Source: Mixophyes australis (taxonomy: Eukaryota; Chordata; Amphibia; Anura; Limnodynastidae). Taken from it: DNA of 64,000 nt. The position numbers were made by a program, and so were the translations under genes. The stretch is from the NCBI GenBank assembly GCA_036250195.1, contig JAVHZZ010000060.1:496001-560000 (forward strand), given 5' to 3'. Position 1 is the first letter of the stretch. Each line of letters begins with the position of its first letter. Of the stretch, positions 21,881 to 33,990 are shown one piece after another. The notes under the pieces are model-generated. The model was not told the DNA's origin. It did not search any database and saw only the letters and a list, made by a program, of their open reading frames with translations.

Positions 21881-22321
21881 AGATTTTGATGATCAGTGTC
21901 AGGACACCAGGGCATTAGAGTCAAGGCCCACAGAGCAGCCCTGGTACCTTGGTGTTCTTTGGATCACGCAGACAAAGAGGAGTGGTAGCTATAATAGTAC
22001 CTTTATTACAGAAGGTGCAAACACAACTGTAACACAATAACTATATTAAATCGCCAACATCTAAAAACCTCCCCAACACATTCCCAGATAAAGATATGAG
22101 GAACCGTTACATATGTTTAAACAGTATTTCTTTGGCCGGGCTAAGTTGTAAAAAAGTCTCTGGTCCTGATGCTTTTGTCACAATAGCTCAGTACTCAGGT
22201 CTTCCAGATTCCTCTGATTTCTACACTTCTAGGCTTGCTGGTCCTGGCCTCTCGGCCTTATGCTCACTACCCAGATGTTAGCAGCCTGGACCCCTGTCAC
22301 CCTACTCCTGTAGGCACACCA
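21881..22321. other. Unassigned sequence inside the old Ngaro region
   Basis: Starts with tgtcaggacaccagggcatt; no coding motif. Could be part of a later insertion (an LTR-like start), but no matching end was found. Confidence 0.25.
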
Positions 22322-22499
22322 GGGGGTAAATGTATCAAGCTGAGAGGTTTCCGGCGGGTTTGAAAAACCAATCAGATTCTAGCTATCATTTATTTAGTGC
22401 ATTCTACAAAATGAAAGCTAGAATCTGATTGGTTGCAATAGGCAACATCTCCACTTTTCAAACCCGCCGGAAAACTCTCAGCTTGATAAATTTACCCCC
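22322..22499. mobile_element. Palindromic MITE with gggggtaaat ends
   Basis: The left arm gggggtaaatgtatcaagct and further through tttccggcgggtttgaaaa is mirrored by the right arm ending gcttgataaatttaccccc. The centre holds a second inverted pair (ccaatcagattctagct and agctagaatctgattgg). The whole 178 bases can fold into a long hairpin. A fragment of the same family lies at 48392-48447. Confidence 0.8.
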
Positions 22500-23175
22500 A
22501 GATGTGCAGACTCACAAGCAGCTCCCATTGGGGCAGAGTTATACTGTTGCACCATGTTCAGCCAGAGATGTGCCTAGATGTAAAATTGTAATCAGGACAC
22601 ACGTTGGAGCTGGTAGGAGACAGATCTTCAATACCAAGCTCAGGATATCCAATAAACAACCCTTGGTCTCCTTGCAGGCTCTTTTTAAACAGTTCAGAAT
22701 TCCCACAGGTGAAATCCCGTCCTGTAAGGTTATCCCAAGTCCGTACAGAATGCCATTGGCTCCCAAATCAGGGGTTGGATATGGGAGTGGAGAGAAGTCA
22801 TCCCCACATGGGTTTCCCCCCAGCTGGTCTAGTGCATAGTAGTCTGACACAGTCCTAGAGAGAACAATAGAGTAGCAAACTGGTTACTGCAGGGCTTAAT
22901 CCCAGATGATAAATAGCAACTTCCTGTTTCAATCCCTTCTATACATTTATGTTGTGAAAGGGGCTCCAGCTGCTCCAGACTTCCTGTCCTCACTGAGGGA
23001 GGGGGTAACTGGCCAGGATATAGTACAGCAGACAATTTGTAGTCCAAATAAGGCACATGGAGCCCACCTGGATATATTTATGAACCTGCAGTTTTAGTCC
23101 ATTGACTCTTCATTCAGAACCATATTATGAAATCCATATACTTCAACCAAATGAATCCACAGAGTCTTTTTTATT
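22500..23175. other. Unassigned, no gene recognised
   Basis: Open frames on both strands lack motifs. Probably older insertion sequence between the Ngaro RT and recombinase remnants. Confidence 0.3.
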
Positions 23176-23177
23176 CT

Positions 23178-23635
23178 TCTTATTATTATTATTATTATTA
23201 TCGTTTATTTGTAAGGCGCCACATGGTTTCCGCAGCGCCGTACACAGTACAAACAGTAGACCATACAGGGCAAAACAGTACAGAACATTAAACATAAAAT
23301 ACCAATACTTCGTAAACTCCGGGCAGGCAAATACAGTAGAGACGGAGTGGAAGAACAGGTATGGAGACAGGGGGAAAGAGGGCCCTGCTCATACGAGCTT
23401 ACATCCTAAGGGAGGGTGGACAGAATCAGGCACAGAAGGGAGCCAGTGAGGCAAAGGGGAGAACCGAAGAGATGAGAGGTTAAGTGGATGGTTGGTAGGC
23501 CTTAAGAAACAGGTGAGTTATAAGTGCCCGTTTGAAGGAGCACAGGTTGGGTGAGAGACAGATGGAGCGAGGGAGGTCGTTCCAGTGAAGGGGGCAGCGC
23601 GGGAGAAGTCTTGGATTCTAGAGTGGGATTTATAT
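23178..23635. repeat. Interspersed repeat starting (tta)n, tttgtaaggcgccac type
   Basis: A (tta)n run at about 23181-23202 followed by tcgtttatttgtaaggcgcc, cagcgccgtacacagtac and a long purine-rich body. A related, shorter layout ((att)n then tttatttttaaggcc) occurs at 51216-51480. Common anuran-type LINE/SINE tail; class not assigned. Confidence 0.6.
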
Positions 23636-23639
23636 GTGC

Positions 23640-23945
23640 CAAATGGGGATAACAATATATCCAAATACTAGTGACCAGATACATACCTTTGTATGGGGGG
23701 ATTGTAACTGTAATCCTATCTCGGCACAATCAGCTTTTCTGTATCACTTTCAGTTTATATCTATTGTCAGACAGTGCATGGGGAAGCTGGGGGGGTCAGT
23801 GGCAGAATATGGGTTACACTCCTTCCTGATTGGGACAGCAATGGAGGCTGTTAGCTGGGGCTGAAGTGACAAGATGATTATGTATATCGGGAAATGGGAA
23901 TCAAGTGGTTTCAGATCTTATGTAAAGCTCCAGTTTCTACTATAA
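23640..23945 (+). pseudogene. Ngaro-like tyrosine recombinase C-terminus, inactive
   Basis: In the frame from 23634: FLYHFQFISIVRQCMGKL, then YGLHSFLIGTAMEA and, after a stop, MIMYIGKWESSGFRSYV. This parallels the family's Y-x-x-HSFRIGAAT ... GRW-S ... YV signature. The second catalytic arginine has become Leu (HSFL), so activity is excluded. Confidence 0.65.
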
Positions 23946-23966
23946 AGATTTAAGAAAAGGAGGTAG

Positions 23967-24358
23967 GAGATGTATTTCCAATTTGGAAAATCCCTCCACC
24001 TCTACCCCAGTCCCTCTCCCTTCTCCCCCTCATCATAAAAAATTAAAAAATAAAACAGCAGTTTGTTCTATTTGTTATATATATCCAACCTTACATGGTC
24101 TATCTTTGGTACGGGAAAAGTCCTCACTTGTACACTCACCACGTAGGCCGTTAATTCCCAACTACCAATTGGAATGTGACATAGAATATAATCTATATTT
24201 CTATAGTCATTTGTATTTTTGCTTTGTTTTGTTTTATTTTATTTTTTGTTTCCTCTCCGATTTTTAGATTGTGTAACCTTGGTTCTTATTTAATGTCAAC
24301 AACATGTACGGTTGTGCTGTATATTGATATCTATCTGCTGTTACAAATAAAAAGTTAA
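23967..24358 (+). mobile_element. 5'-truncated L1-like insertion with a 15-bp target duplication
   Basis: The 15 bases aagaaaaggaggtag occur at 23952-23966 and again at 24359-24373. The insert between them ends ttacaaataaaaagttaaaa, the kind of A-rich tail left by target-primed reverse transcription. The body is AT-rich 3'UTR-like sequence with no ORF. Confidence 0.75.
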
Positions 24359-24373
24359 AAGAAAAGGAGGTAG

Positions 24374-25105
24374 AAGGGGGATGAGATGTTGGGGTAGAAG
24401 GTGTGAGAGACAGAAAACACTAAGATAATGTGGTGAAGGTACGAGGACATGGTGGAGTATACAGAGAGTACCCCAGGAAGAAGAGGAGAGTGGACAAGGG
24501 AATAGTCAAGGAAAATAAGATGGTAAAGTGGTGGATACCTAGTAGTATAGCTGGGAGTATGGTAGGCTCAACTAAAGGAATGTGTAATTTAATCAAGAAA
24601 GATCTAACTAAGTATTTCATAATGCACAAGACGAAAGACAGAAAAAGAGTTAAAAAATGATATGTATGTAAATTAAATGATCCTTTAATGAGAATTAATG
24701 ACACAGTGCAGCAGGTGGGAAACAATATCACACAAAGAGAGTTATAGAGGCCGGATACCCTGTACCTGTTCTACTAACAACTACCACAACTACCACTGGT
24801 AGTTCTCCTGAACATGATCAATAAATAAATGATGATGATGATCCAGCTGGAAGCAGGAAGACACAGAAGAGGAATGAAAGGCCAGTTAATGCCTTAATTT
24901 ATGGTGAGTCATAATTATAGGTTATACTGATAATATTTCTCTAAATGATTAATTAGAGAATCCAATACACAATACATAATGTGATAAAAAATAGCACTTA
25001 ACTTAATACATTAATAACAGCAACTCTGCAGACACGTTGCCCTGTTGGAATCGCTCATACAGAGCAGACTGGCGCAATATTCACGCATGTGGGAATCAAG
25101 GAAGG
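24374..25105. other. Intergenic DNA
   Basis: No gene seen. A tail fragment with caataaataaatgatgatga at about 24820-24840 marks an old copy of the common interspersed repeat. Confidence 0.35.
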
Positions 25106-25116
25106 AAAAATGACTG

Positions 25117-25119
<3 letters not shown>

Positions 25120-25174
<55 letters not shown>

Positions 25175-25192
25175 AATATTTAGATAGATAAA

Positions 25193-25239
<47 letters not shown>

Positions 25240-25244
25240 GATAA

Positions 25245-25288
<44 letters not shown>
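25120..25288. repeat. (TA)n microsatellites, three blocks
   Basis: Long ta runs at about 25122-25170, 25200-25233 and 25253-25288, separated by related acgtgtg/aatgtgtg spacers. Confidence 0.95.
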
Positions 25289-25289
<1 letters not shown>

Positions 25290-25291
<2 letters not shown>

Positions 25292-26470
25292 ACTACATGA
25301 TGATATTCACATTTCAATATCGATCAATCCAATCTGTAGGGAACATTTACTTCCATTTATTGTATGATTCTCTCTAACACCAGAGGAATAATATATTGCA
25401 ATAAATTGGAGATATGAGAGAAGAGACCGAGATTGTCCTGTCTATACTTTTCCCATTAACATTGTTCCATTCTGAAATAGCTCTGAAGCAATAACTAGGA
25501 GTTAATTGCAGGATGTCACCTCTCTCCTGATGATAGTTTTCAGTTTTACGGTCATTGAAAGAACAGCGCTTATAAGTCTGCCATAAGAAGATATCCCAAC
25601 AGCGGCCACAGTGTTTGTGTGTACAACCAACAACTCTATAACGTGACGCGTTTCTCCGCCTCCAAGTGAAATATTTTCAGAAGGATGGAGCCCAAATTCT
25701 GCTTGGAAATCTAAAAGTATATTGGCCAATCAGTAAGGGCCATCAATGAATCCAATTAGAACTCAGATCTTACATACATTTATGTATATGTCGTATGTAA
25801 GATCTCAGTTTTCTATGTTTATCTAAAGAGACTGCAGCAGCTTTACATACACAAGGATTTATATTTATTATATCTTGTGCACATGTATCCTCTATTTATC
25901 TATTTTGGGAAAAAGGCTCTTCTGGGAAACTCTATTTTTATGTCTTGCTATTCAGAATCATCACATGGAAAATGTATATTTTGGGAATTTTTGCCCTGTG
26001 ATTTCAGAAGCACACTCCAATGCATGCAATGTGTGCCTTGGCCATGCCCATTACTGGTGCTGAACAGAACCAGTTGCCAACAAAATTGCAATCTGGCAAA
26101 TCATTTCTCAAGCCCAGTAACAACATGACTGTGAGCTGTCATTTGTGCCAAAACACCTTTAAGGTCATCATACAAAATGGCCTCTCTGAAAGGTTACACC
26201 GCTCTCTAACACGCCTTGGTGAACTATGAATTACTCGGTGTACTCTCTCTTTTCCTGCTGCTTCTCATCCTGCTCCAAAATCATCCTTCTTCTCCTTCTA
26301 CAGGACAAATCCACTGACCACTAGCATAAGGTCAACTAGCTCTCTTATCATTTCCTATCATGTCCATCTTGTACACCTACAACAAACTTGACTTAAACAC
26401 AGATCTAATATTTAATATCTATTTTTAATATTTTATTAATATTTATTTTATTTAATATTTTTAATATTTT
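25290..26470. other. Intergenic DNA with old repeat traces
   Basis: Near 25640 the word gacgcgtttctccgcctcc resembles the acgcg-containing stretch at 29800 in the Penelope-like 3' region, so an old copy may lie here in either orientation. A purely AT-rich stretch at 26400-26485 precedes the zinc-finger fragment. Confidence 0.3.
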
Positions 26471-26472
26471 AA

Positions 26473-26980
<508 letters not shown>

Positions 26981-27029
26981 TGTAAATTAAACAATTGATC
27001 CGTGTGTGTGTGTATATAATACATATATA

Positions 27030-28246
27030 TAGTCCAGTCGTCCACAATATTAATATCGCTGACAAGTGAAGTGAATAACAGTTATTATCTCGTTATAATG
27101 GCACCTGTTAAGTGGTGGGATATATTAGACAGCAAGTCAACACTTAGTTTTTGAAGTTGATGTGTTGGAAGCAGAAAGAATGGGTATGCGTAAGGATCTG
27201 AGCGACTTTGACAAGAGTCAAATTGTGATGGCTAGATGACTGGGTCAGAGCATCTCCAAAACGACAGATCTTGTGGGGTGTTTGCGGTATGCAGTGGTTA
27301 GTACCTACCAAAAGTAGTCCAAGAAAGGACAACCGGTGAACCAACGACAGGGTCATGGGCACCCAAGCGCATGAGGAGCATAGGCTAGCCTGGCTGGTCC
27401 GATCCCATAGAAGAATAGAAGAGCTACTATAGCACAAATTTCTGAAAAAGGTAATGCTGGCTATGATAGCAAGGTGTCAGAACACACAGTGGATCGAAGG
27501 TTGCTGCCTATGGGGCTGTGTAGCCACAGAACGGTTAGAGAGCTCATGCTGATCCACCACCAAAATGCCTACAATGGGCAAGTGAGTGCCAGAACTGGAC
27601 CATGGAGCAATAGAAGAGGGTGGCCTTGTCTGATGAATCGCATTTTCTTTTACATCGTGGACGGCCAGGTGCGTGTGCATCGTTTAATATGGGGAAGAGA
27701 AGTCACCAGGATGTACAATGGGAAGAAGGCAAGCCGGTGGAGGCATTGTGATACTCTAGATTATAATCTACTGGGAAACATTGGGTCCTGGCATTCATGT
27801 GGGTGTTACTTTGACACATACCACCTACCTAAGCTTTGTTGCAGACCAAGTACACCCCTCCATGGCAGCGGTATTCCCTGAATGTAGTAGCCTGTTTCAA
27901 CAGGATAATGCACCCTGCCACATTGCAAAAAGTGTTCAGGAATGGGTTGAGGGACATGACAAAGAGTTCAAGGTGTTGACTTGGCCTCCAAATTCCCTAG
28001 ATCTCAGTCCATTCGAGCATCTGTGGAATATGCTGTAAGAATAAGTGCAAGCCTTGGAAGCCCCACCTTACAACTTACAGTACTTAAAGGATCTGCTAAC
28101 GTCTTGGTGCCACATCCCACAGGACACCTTCACAGGTCTTGTGGAGTCCATGCCTCGCATGGTCAAAACAGTTTTGTTGGCACAAGGGGAGGGGGACCTA
28201 CACAATATTAGGCAGGTGGTTTTAATGTTGTGGCTGTGTATATGGG
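27030..28246 (+). mobile_element. Tc1-like DNA transposon, inactive
   Basis: The right end ggtggttttaatgttgtggc carries the reverse complement of the familiar gccacaacattaaaaccac terminal repeat. The left end (cacaatattaatatcgctga) is a mutated version. The transposase is broken across frames and has lost its ATG context. Recognisable pieces: the helix-turn-helix region near 27190-27300 (DLSDFDKSQIVMAR, then GQSISKT), QQDNAPCHIAKS at 27898-27933 and PFEHLWNML at 28009-28035, carrying the second and third residues of the catalytic triad. Length about 1.2 kb, normal for the family. Confidence 0.85.
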
Positions 28247-29190
28247 TTATGTTGGCCTTATCTAATTTGTGAATGAGACAGGTGTGCACCACAATAAGCT
28301 AACTGGTGCCGTGCACGGAATTGTTATGGCTGCCACTTGTAAGAAATTGTTAAGCCACATATATGAGGTCTCTTAGATCCTCTGCCTCTGTTTCTGATAT
28401 ATTTTACAGGTAATGTGAGGCATTCCTAGGTGTTTACTTGGTGCAATCACGAACGATCTGCACTTAATTCTCAAGCCGCGCATGCGCACTGAAGAATATG
28501 AACTGTGCATGTGCAAAATGGCCACCAGCTATAGTATAAGTAATAAATGCACATATAGGTGAATTTGTTCTCCTGATAAAGTCTCTAGTAGACGAAACGT
28601 GTTGAGGTCATTACATGTGATATATTTCTCAAACTTTCTCTGTATCCAATATTGGAATTGAACCACCAGTAATTCAATCTTTAGTTTTCTGACTCCACTG
28701 AGTGGTGATCAGGGGAGGGGTGGCAAATTTTAGCCCTGGGGGGAAACCTCGATTCAACAGCCTATTAGGACCATTTTAAAGGGAAAAAAAGGCTAGTGGC
28801 TAAGTGATTCAGCCCAAGGTAGCCCATTATGTGACCGGCCCGGTGGGCAGGTGCCCCCCAGCCCAGCCTGCCCCTGGTGGTGACTAATGACAGTGAGTAC
28901 TGGTATAATTACACATTGATTACAGATAAGACTTTGATTCTTTTATTTTTTGTGAATGTGCAATTTTTATATTATTCAATAAATTTGTTTTTATGAAAAG
29001 ATACTATATGGGATTTCTCATTCTTTATATCTATGTATTGTGTGAACTAGACAAGCAATATTGAGCCAACAGGAACCTGTACAGATAAGCAAAATAATTT
29101 ATATTTATCTGATACACATAGTATATGTGGTTTGGTGTGAAATAATATAAATAATTATATATATATATATAATTATTATATATTATATAC
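28247..29190. other. Intergenic DNA with fragments of interspersed repeats
   Basis: The stretch at 28565-28610 (gtctctagtagacgaaacgtg) resembles a repeated motif common in anuran elements, possibly Penelope-type 3' ends. No gene is recognised. Confidence 0.3.
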
Positions 29191-29194
29191 GTGC

Positions 29195-31300
29195 TTGGGC
29201 GCTCACAAGTATATGTAGGTTAAGAGACCAGTGGAAGTCTTCATAAAGCAACACTTCCCAGCTGGATAATATATAACACATAGTGTAGTATGTTAACACT
29301 TAAATATCCTCCACCCAAAAGAGCATTAAAGTCCAAAGACTAACGATTTTTCTTGTACAATAACTGGTGTTCAGTTCCTGGTGGTGCAGTTGTCGCTGGA
29401 AACCAGTGAACCACGTGTAGGTGAATGGGGTAACCCCCTTATATAATGTGCTTCCTTAAAAGCTTCTTGTATTATTGTGTTGTATTTTCTACATTGATCT
29501 TTATAGAGTCTTCTTTCAGTATATAGCTCCCAATATGGAAATGTGAAAAAAGACCTAAAAATATCTACTGCATTATTCTTTATTACACCGATACCAGATA
29601 TTTAAAAATACACTCACATTCCATATAGATAAAAACTGGTGCACAAATAGGTACCATCTACATAAATATAGGGTGGATGACCCTACCACAAAGCTCACAC
29701 GAAGACTCGGAGGAAGGTAAAGCTGAAATTAGTCCCGGAATTCTCCTTCCAATCACCAACCAAGTGAACGTCCTGGTCAGCGAGGAATCACCACAGTGAC
29801 CAACGCGTTTTGACTCATCAGATTTGAGTCTTTCTCAATGTTACTAATTGTCTGACTTTTTAAAGTGTATAGAAGCCAATAAAGTGCCGCCGTGGAGACA
29901 AAGATCCTCTACGGAAGTCGTCGCTTAACTCGCAATGAGGCTTGAAGGAAATTCAAAGTGAGGCTGCATTCTTTTAGATGGAGTCAAAAATGAGGTTTGG
30001 ATTTAGAAACAGATTTAATGCATATAAATACCAAAACGAGGCTTGGACTTAAATAAAAGAAAACTAATACACGCAAACACATTCAGCTCCAAACCGAGGC
30101 TTGGACTTAGATGGAAACAGGGCTAAAACAGAAAGACCTCAAGCACTAAAACGAGACGTGGGCTGGAATATGGCAGAGCTAATACTTACAGCTATGTTGA
30201 GCTCCAAAACGAAGCTTGAACTCAATATTAAACGGATTTGTTTATGATACTATAAAAACTAAAATAAGGCATAAATCTAAATAAAACTTTTCTATAATAA
30301 AAAAAAATTAACTTCTGAAATGAAGTTTTGGCTTGAATTTAAACAGAACTATACATGATATGAATTTTGAGAGTTTTGATCCAAATATAAACATAGCTCT
30401 CTAAACATTCTTATTTATCCCAAAAACAAGACTTGAGAAGCTAATACAAAAATGATGTATCGGACATGTACAGGAATAAAACACACATTCATCAACACTA
30501 TTTCCAGCGATATAATAGAGTCACAATATAAATATTTTTACTTTGTCACAAGTCACCCTACCAGTTAAGTTACCAGAACCTGTCGTTGATGAGAGCTTCA
30601 TCTTTAGCAACCTCCTTTCCTATAGAACCAGATGTGTTTGCCGGTGCTCGGTTGTCCCCAGGGCTTAATCTCGAGTAGTGGTAACTTAATTCAGGTAAGT
30701 GGGCACCAGAGGACTACGCAATGAGATGTTGAGCTGAGATCTCTATGGCAACTGGGATGCAGGATGCACCAGGACCAAATTTAGCAGGTATATGGAGTTT
30801 GCAACAGGATGCAGTACCAACCTTCACCAGTATAACAGATTGGCAGTGCAGAGTAGAGGATGGTATAATACCAGATGTGGACTGTGTAGAGTTGGAGCTA
30901 GAGAGCAACACAGTACTAGGGAAGGTGCTGGAGAAAGATCGAGCTGTAAATCAGGACTGTGAAACACTGCTGACACAGATGAGTTTAATGGAGTGGATAG
31001 CAAAAATAAAATGCAATAAAACCCCAAAAATGAAAGTGCATAAGTTGTGTAAAAAATGAGAACACAATGATATGTGAATTTTATAATTACCTATATGTAA
31101 TGCCAAATGATGCCATTAGTAAATATCTATTATACATTCTAATCTATTAGTTTGCAAGTAATTACCTTTCTGTATAACAATTGCTTTCCATATCTAGCAA
31201 TCAGCTTTGATAAATGAATCACAGTTTTTATTAGTGTATTCATATGAATTATAAGAATGTCAAATGTTTATCGTGATTATATCATAACTGAGTTGCCCTG
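29195..31300 (-). other. Probable 3' region of the Penelope-like element, plus a degenerate ~60-bp repeat
   Basis: Non-coding on the minus strand below the endonuclease frame. At 29795-29835 the word ccaacgcgttttgactcatc sits where Penelope-like elements of frogs often carry a gaaacgcg motif. At 29925-30270 words like cgaggcttggacttaaat recur at intervals of about 60 bases (degenerate tandem repeat). A 104-codon plus-strand frame at 30745-31059 has no recognised motif and no splice context. Confidence 0.35.
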
Positions 31301-31302
31301 TA

Positions 31303-32020
31303 TCAGATAAGAGCTAAACAATCCATAAGGAGAATTCTCTTTGATTCCCTCTTGAGCTCCTGATGGAGATCTCCTCCTCTCAAACCCATCTTGATCTGTT
31401 CCATGACAAATGCCTGTAGTGATCTTGGATCACAGTCATGGCACTTCATAAAGCTCCTTTCAACATATGTTAGTTGTTTTAAATTATCTCTGTCTCTCCT
31501 GACTCTCTTTATGTTGTTTACATGCTCCAAGATTCTATTTTTGAGTGACCTGCCTGTCATGCCACCATAGTTTAAGTTACAGGGACAAGTTAAGCAGTAA
31601 ATAACATTCGGAGGGTTACAATTTATGAATCCTTTGATTTAACTCTCGAGAACCGATCTTTATACTCCTTTGTTTGTATCATAAATTGGCATGCCCGGCA
31701 TACGCCATATTTGAAAAAACCCATTGGTCGATTAGAAATTCTCTTTTCAAATGGTGAGAAACTGTGGACTAAATGAAACCCCAAATTCTTAGATCTACAC
31801 CATGTCATAGAGATCCTATCCTCTAACACTTCTTTCAGGTCATAATCAGACTTTAGGATATTCCAATGTTTCTGGAAGATATTGGCTATTTGCTGTTCAC
31901 TGATCTTTCTGCTTTTCTTACAAGCTTAGATTTCAGTTCATATGATCTTTGAGCATAGATGTTATCATCAGAACAATTCCATTCTAATTAATTCTCCCTT
32001 GGGTATCGCTTGAATTACTG
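31303..32020 (-). pseudogene. Penelope-like element: RT C-terminus and GIY-YIG endonuclease
   Basis: Reading down from 32000: AVIQAIPKGELIRM, then QQIANIFQKHWNILKSD (31900-31850), FHLVHSFSPFEKRISNRP and GFFKYGVCRACQFM at 31830-31680 (the region linking RT and endonuclease), a stop, then the GIY-YIG-type part: NPPNVIYCLTCPCNLNYGG, then MTGRSLKNRILEHVNNIKR (31625-31500). In a canonical domain the second box is Y-I-G; here it reads YGG. Penelope-like elements use this nuclease for target-primed reverse transcription. Several frame breaks make it inactive. The 5' side is cut off by the DIRS insertion at 32027. Confidence 0.72.
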
Positions 32021-32026
32021 CTGGAA

Positions 32027-32195
32027 AAATGGGATTTTTACTCACCGTAAAATCCGTTTCTCTGACTCCATTGGGGGACACTGCGAGACAATGGGTATAG
32101 TAGTGTGCTCAGGAGTTCTTGTCACTTTAACTGTTAAATCTTTGGACTCCTCCCCTGCTATGCCCCTCCTCTCCAGAGAGATCCTCAGTTTTGAC
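32027..32195. repeat. Left inverted terminal repeat of the DIRS element
   Basis: From ccattgggggacactgcgag (32068) to ctctccagagagatcct (32188) it matches the reverse complement of 36340-36460 with few differences. The outermost 40 bases (aaatgggatttttactcacc onward) are unique to this end and reappear reversed in the internal region. Confidence 0.92.
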
Positions 32196-32304
32196 TAACA
32201 AAGAGTGAACTTAAGGAGGTAACATAACCTAGACAGGTCTTAATAATAAAGAACCATAATCAAAATTTCCCCACACAGAACTATATACAGAGCAAGGGAG
32301 GGTG

Positions 32305-32402
32305 CGCAGTGTCCCCCAATGGAGTCAGAGAAACGGATTTTACGGTGAGTAAAAATCCCATTTTCTCTTCCCTGCCATTGGGGGACACTGCGAGACATTG
32401 GG
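32305..32402. repeat. Internal complementary region of the DIRS element
   Basis: The first half (ggagtcagagaaacggattt onward through taaaaatccca) is the reverse complement of the left outer end 32027-32072. The second half (tctcttccctgccattgggg through gcgagacattggg) is the reverse complement of the right outer end 36430-36471. The two halves meet at ttt, the shared trinucleotide. It serves as splint for circularising the cDNA in the accepted DIRS model. Confidence 0.92.
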
Positions 32403-32419
32403 GATATACCAAAGCTTCC

Positions 32420-33103
32420 TCAACGGTGGGAATGCTCTGGACCAGCTGCACGCATAATCCTGCGACCAAAGCTTGCATCAGCCGATGCAAAACCCTGAAG
32501 TCTATAAAATCTTGTGAATGTGTGGACAGAAGACCAAGTCGCTACTCTACACAACTGTTCTGCCGACGCGCCGTGCCTAGCCTCCCAGGAGGCACCCACT
32601 GCCCTAGTAGAATGTGCCCTTAAAGTCTGCGGAACGGCTAGAGAAGCTAAAACATAAGCCTCACGAATCGTGGACGTAATCCACCGAGCAATTGACTGCT
32701 TTGAAGCAGGCCAGCCTCTTTTATTGGCGTCATATAAAACCAAAAGATCTCTGGTCTTTCTAACCTGCGCTGTACGATCTACATAAATTTGTAGAGCTCG
32801 CACCACATCCAAGTACTGCATAGACCCTTCTGAAGAGTCCCTCTTTGCCTTAAAAGCCAGGACAACAATTTCCTGATTTAGGTGGAATGTAGAAACCACT
32901 TTAGGAACAAAAGACGGCTTGGTTCGAAGGACTGCCCTGTCTGTGTTAAAAATAAGAAAAGGAGGGTCACAGCGAAGTGCCCCAAGCTCAGACACTCTTC
33001 GTGCTGAAGCTATGGCCAACAAAAACACTGTCTTCCACATAAGATACCGTAAGTCAACAGACTGTAAAGGCTCAAACGGATCGTCCCCAGGAGCTTCATG
33101 CAA
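32420..33103 (-). CDS. DIRS tyrosine recombinase, C-terminal two thirds
   Basis: A 227-codon open frame. Integrase of the tyrosine-recombinase family, expected to insert the circular cDNA. Catalytic boxes are visible: SARRVSELGAL (box I arginine, residues ~33-43), AHSTRAVGAS (H-x-x-R, residues ~165-174), then VATWSSVHTFTRFY with the Trp that replaces the second His and the candidate nucleophile Tyr. All four classical positions are retained. The Met at 33103 is the first in frame but probably not a true start: family members have an N-terminal SAM-like domain upstream, lost here together with RNase H. The frame ends about 20 bases above the internal complementary region and overlaps the RT frame in another phase. 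Confidence 0.82.
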   Translation of the reverse strand: MHEAPGDDPFEPLQSVDLRYLMWKTVFLLAIASARRVSELGALRCDPPFLIFNTDRAVLRTKPSFVPKVVSTFHLNQEIVVLAFKAKRDSSEGSMQYLDVVRALQIYVDRTAQVRKTRDLLVLYDANKRGWPASKQSIARWITSTIREAYVLASLAVPQTLRAHSTRAVGASWEARHGASAEQLCRVATWSSVHTFTRFYRLQGFASADASFGRRIMRAAGPEHSHR

Positions 33104-33109
33104 CTGAGA

Positions 33110-33990
33110 ACAGAGACACTCCTCTTCCTCAGCAAGGCTCTGGTCTTTGACTGCAAAGCTAAGACTTTTTCTGCTGGGAGATAAACTCTCAGAGACTGAG
33201 TATCAAAAAGCAGACCCAAGAATCGCATCTGCTGAGTTGGCACCAGCGATGACTTGGGTAAATTCAACACCCAACCGTGACTCTGAAGAAACTGCATAAC
33301 AGTCTGAATCTGTTGGGATAAAAGGACCGCAGACGGTGCCTTCAACAGAAGGTCATCTAGGTAAGGGACAATTGTTATGCCCTTCTGGCGCAATAGACCG
33401 GCCATGACTGCCATGATCTTGGTAAAGACTCTGGGAGCGGTAGCCAGGCCGAAGGGGAGTGCCCTGAACTGAAAGTGCGCCTTTCCTACTGCGAACCGAA
33501 GGAGACTCTGGTGTCCTTCCCTGATCGGTACAAGTAGGTATGCTTCCTTGATGTCTAATGATGCCAAAAACTCCCCTTTTTCTATCCCTGCTATCACAGA
33601 GCGAAGGAATTCCATGCGAAATCTTTGAATCTTCAGCTGCTTGTTCAGAGACCGAAGATTCAGGATGGGCCGGAAGGATGCGTCTGGTTTTGGCACCAGG
33701 AAGAGGTTTGAGTAAAAACCTCGCCCCCGTTCTAGAGGAGGGACCTGAACTATTACTTGAGCAGAAAGGAGCTTTTGCATGGCTTCCTAAAGTGCTACAC
33801 GTCTGCAGGGGCAAGAGGGGAGAGGAGTGGGCTAGATCTATGACGTAGCCCCGGGACACAACTCCTTGAACCCAGAGATCCGTCGTGGATTTCCACCACC
33901 GATCCCTGAATTGAAGAAGACGTGCCCCCACCTGATGCTCCCCCTGAAGAACTATGTCACGCGGAGGGCTTGTCTGCTGGACGAGCAGAA
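33110..33990 (-). pseudogene. DIRS reverse transcriptase, frameshifted and missing RNase H
   Basis: Begins with VGARLLQFRDRWWKS, then GYVIDLAHSSP (in the frame of the upstream gag, ~33990-33840), shifts frame near 33800 and continues as 33780-33010: SNLFLVPKPDASFRPILNLR, SLDIKEAYLLVPI (palm motif A), FGLATAPRVFTK and PYLDDLLLKAPS (catalytic motif C, about 33370-33340). Polymerase similarity fades after the RALLRKR segment (~33150). Where the RNase H domain should follow, the DNA passes directly into recombinase coding in another frame. This synthesises element cDNA in intact relatives; here the shift and the deletion make the protein incomplete. Confidence 0.85.

Noticed and set aside
30745..31059. 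104-codon plus-strand frame
   Set aside because: No recognisable motif and no splice signals tied to other exons; sits in the probable 3' region of the Penelope-like element.
33353..33800. The lower part of the minus frame 34627-33353 as an additional protein
   Set aside because: After the DIRS frameshift this frame is only a shadow of the RT frame 33780-33010.
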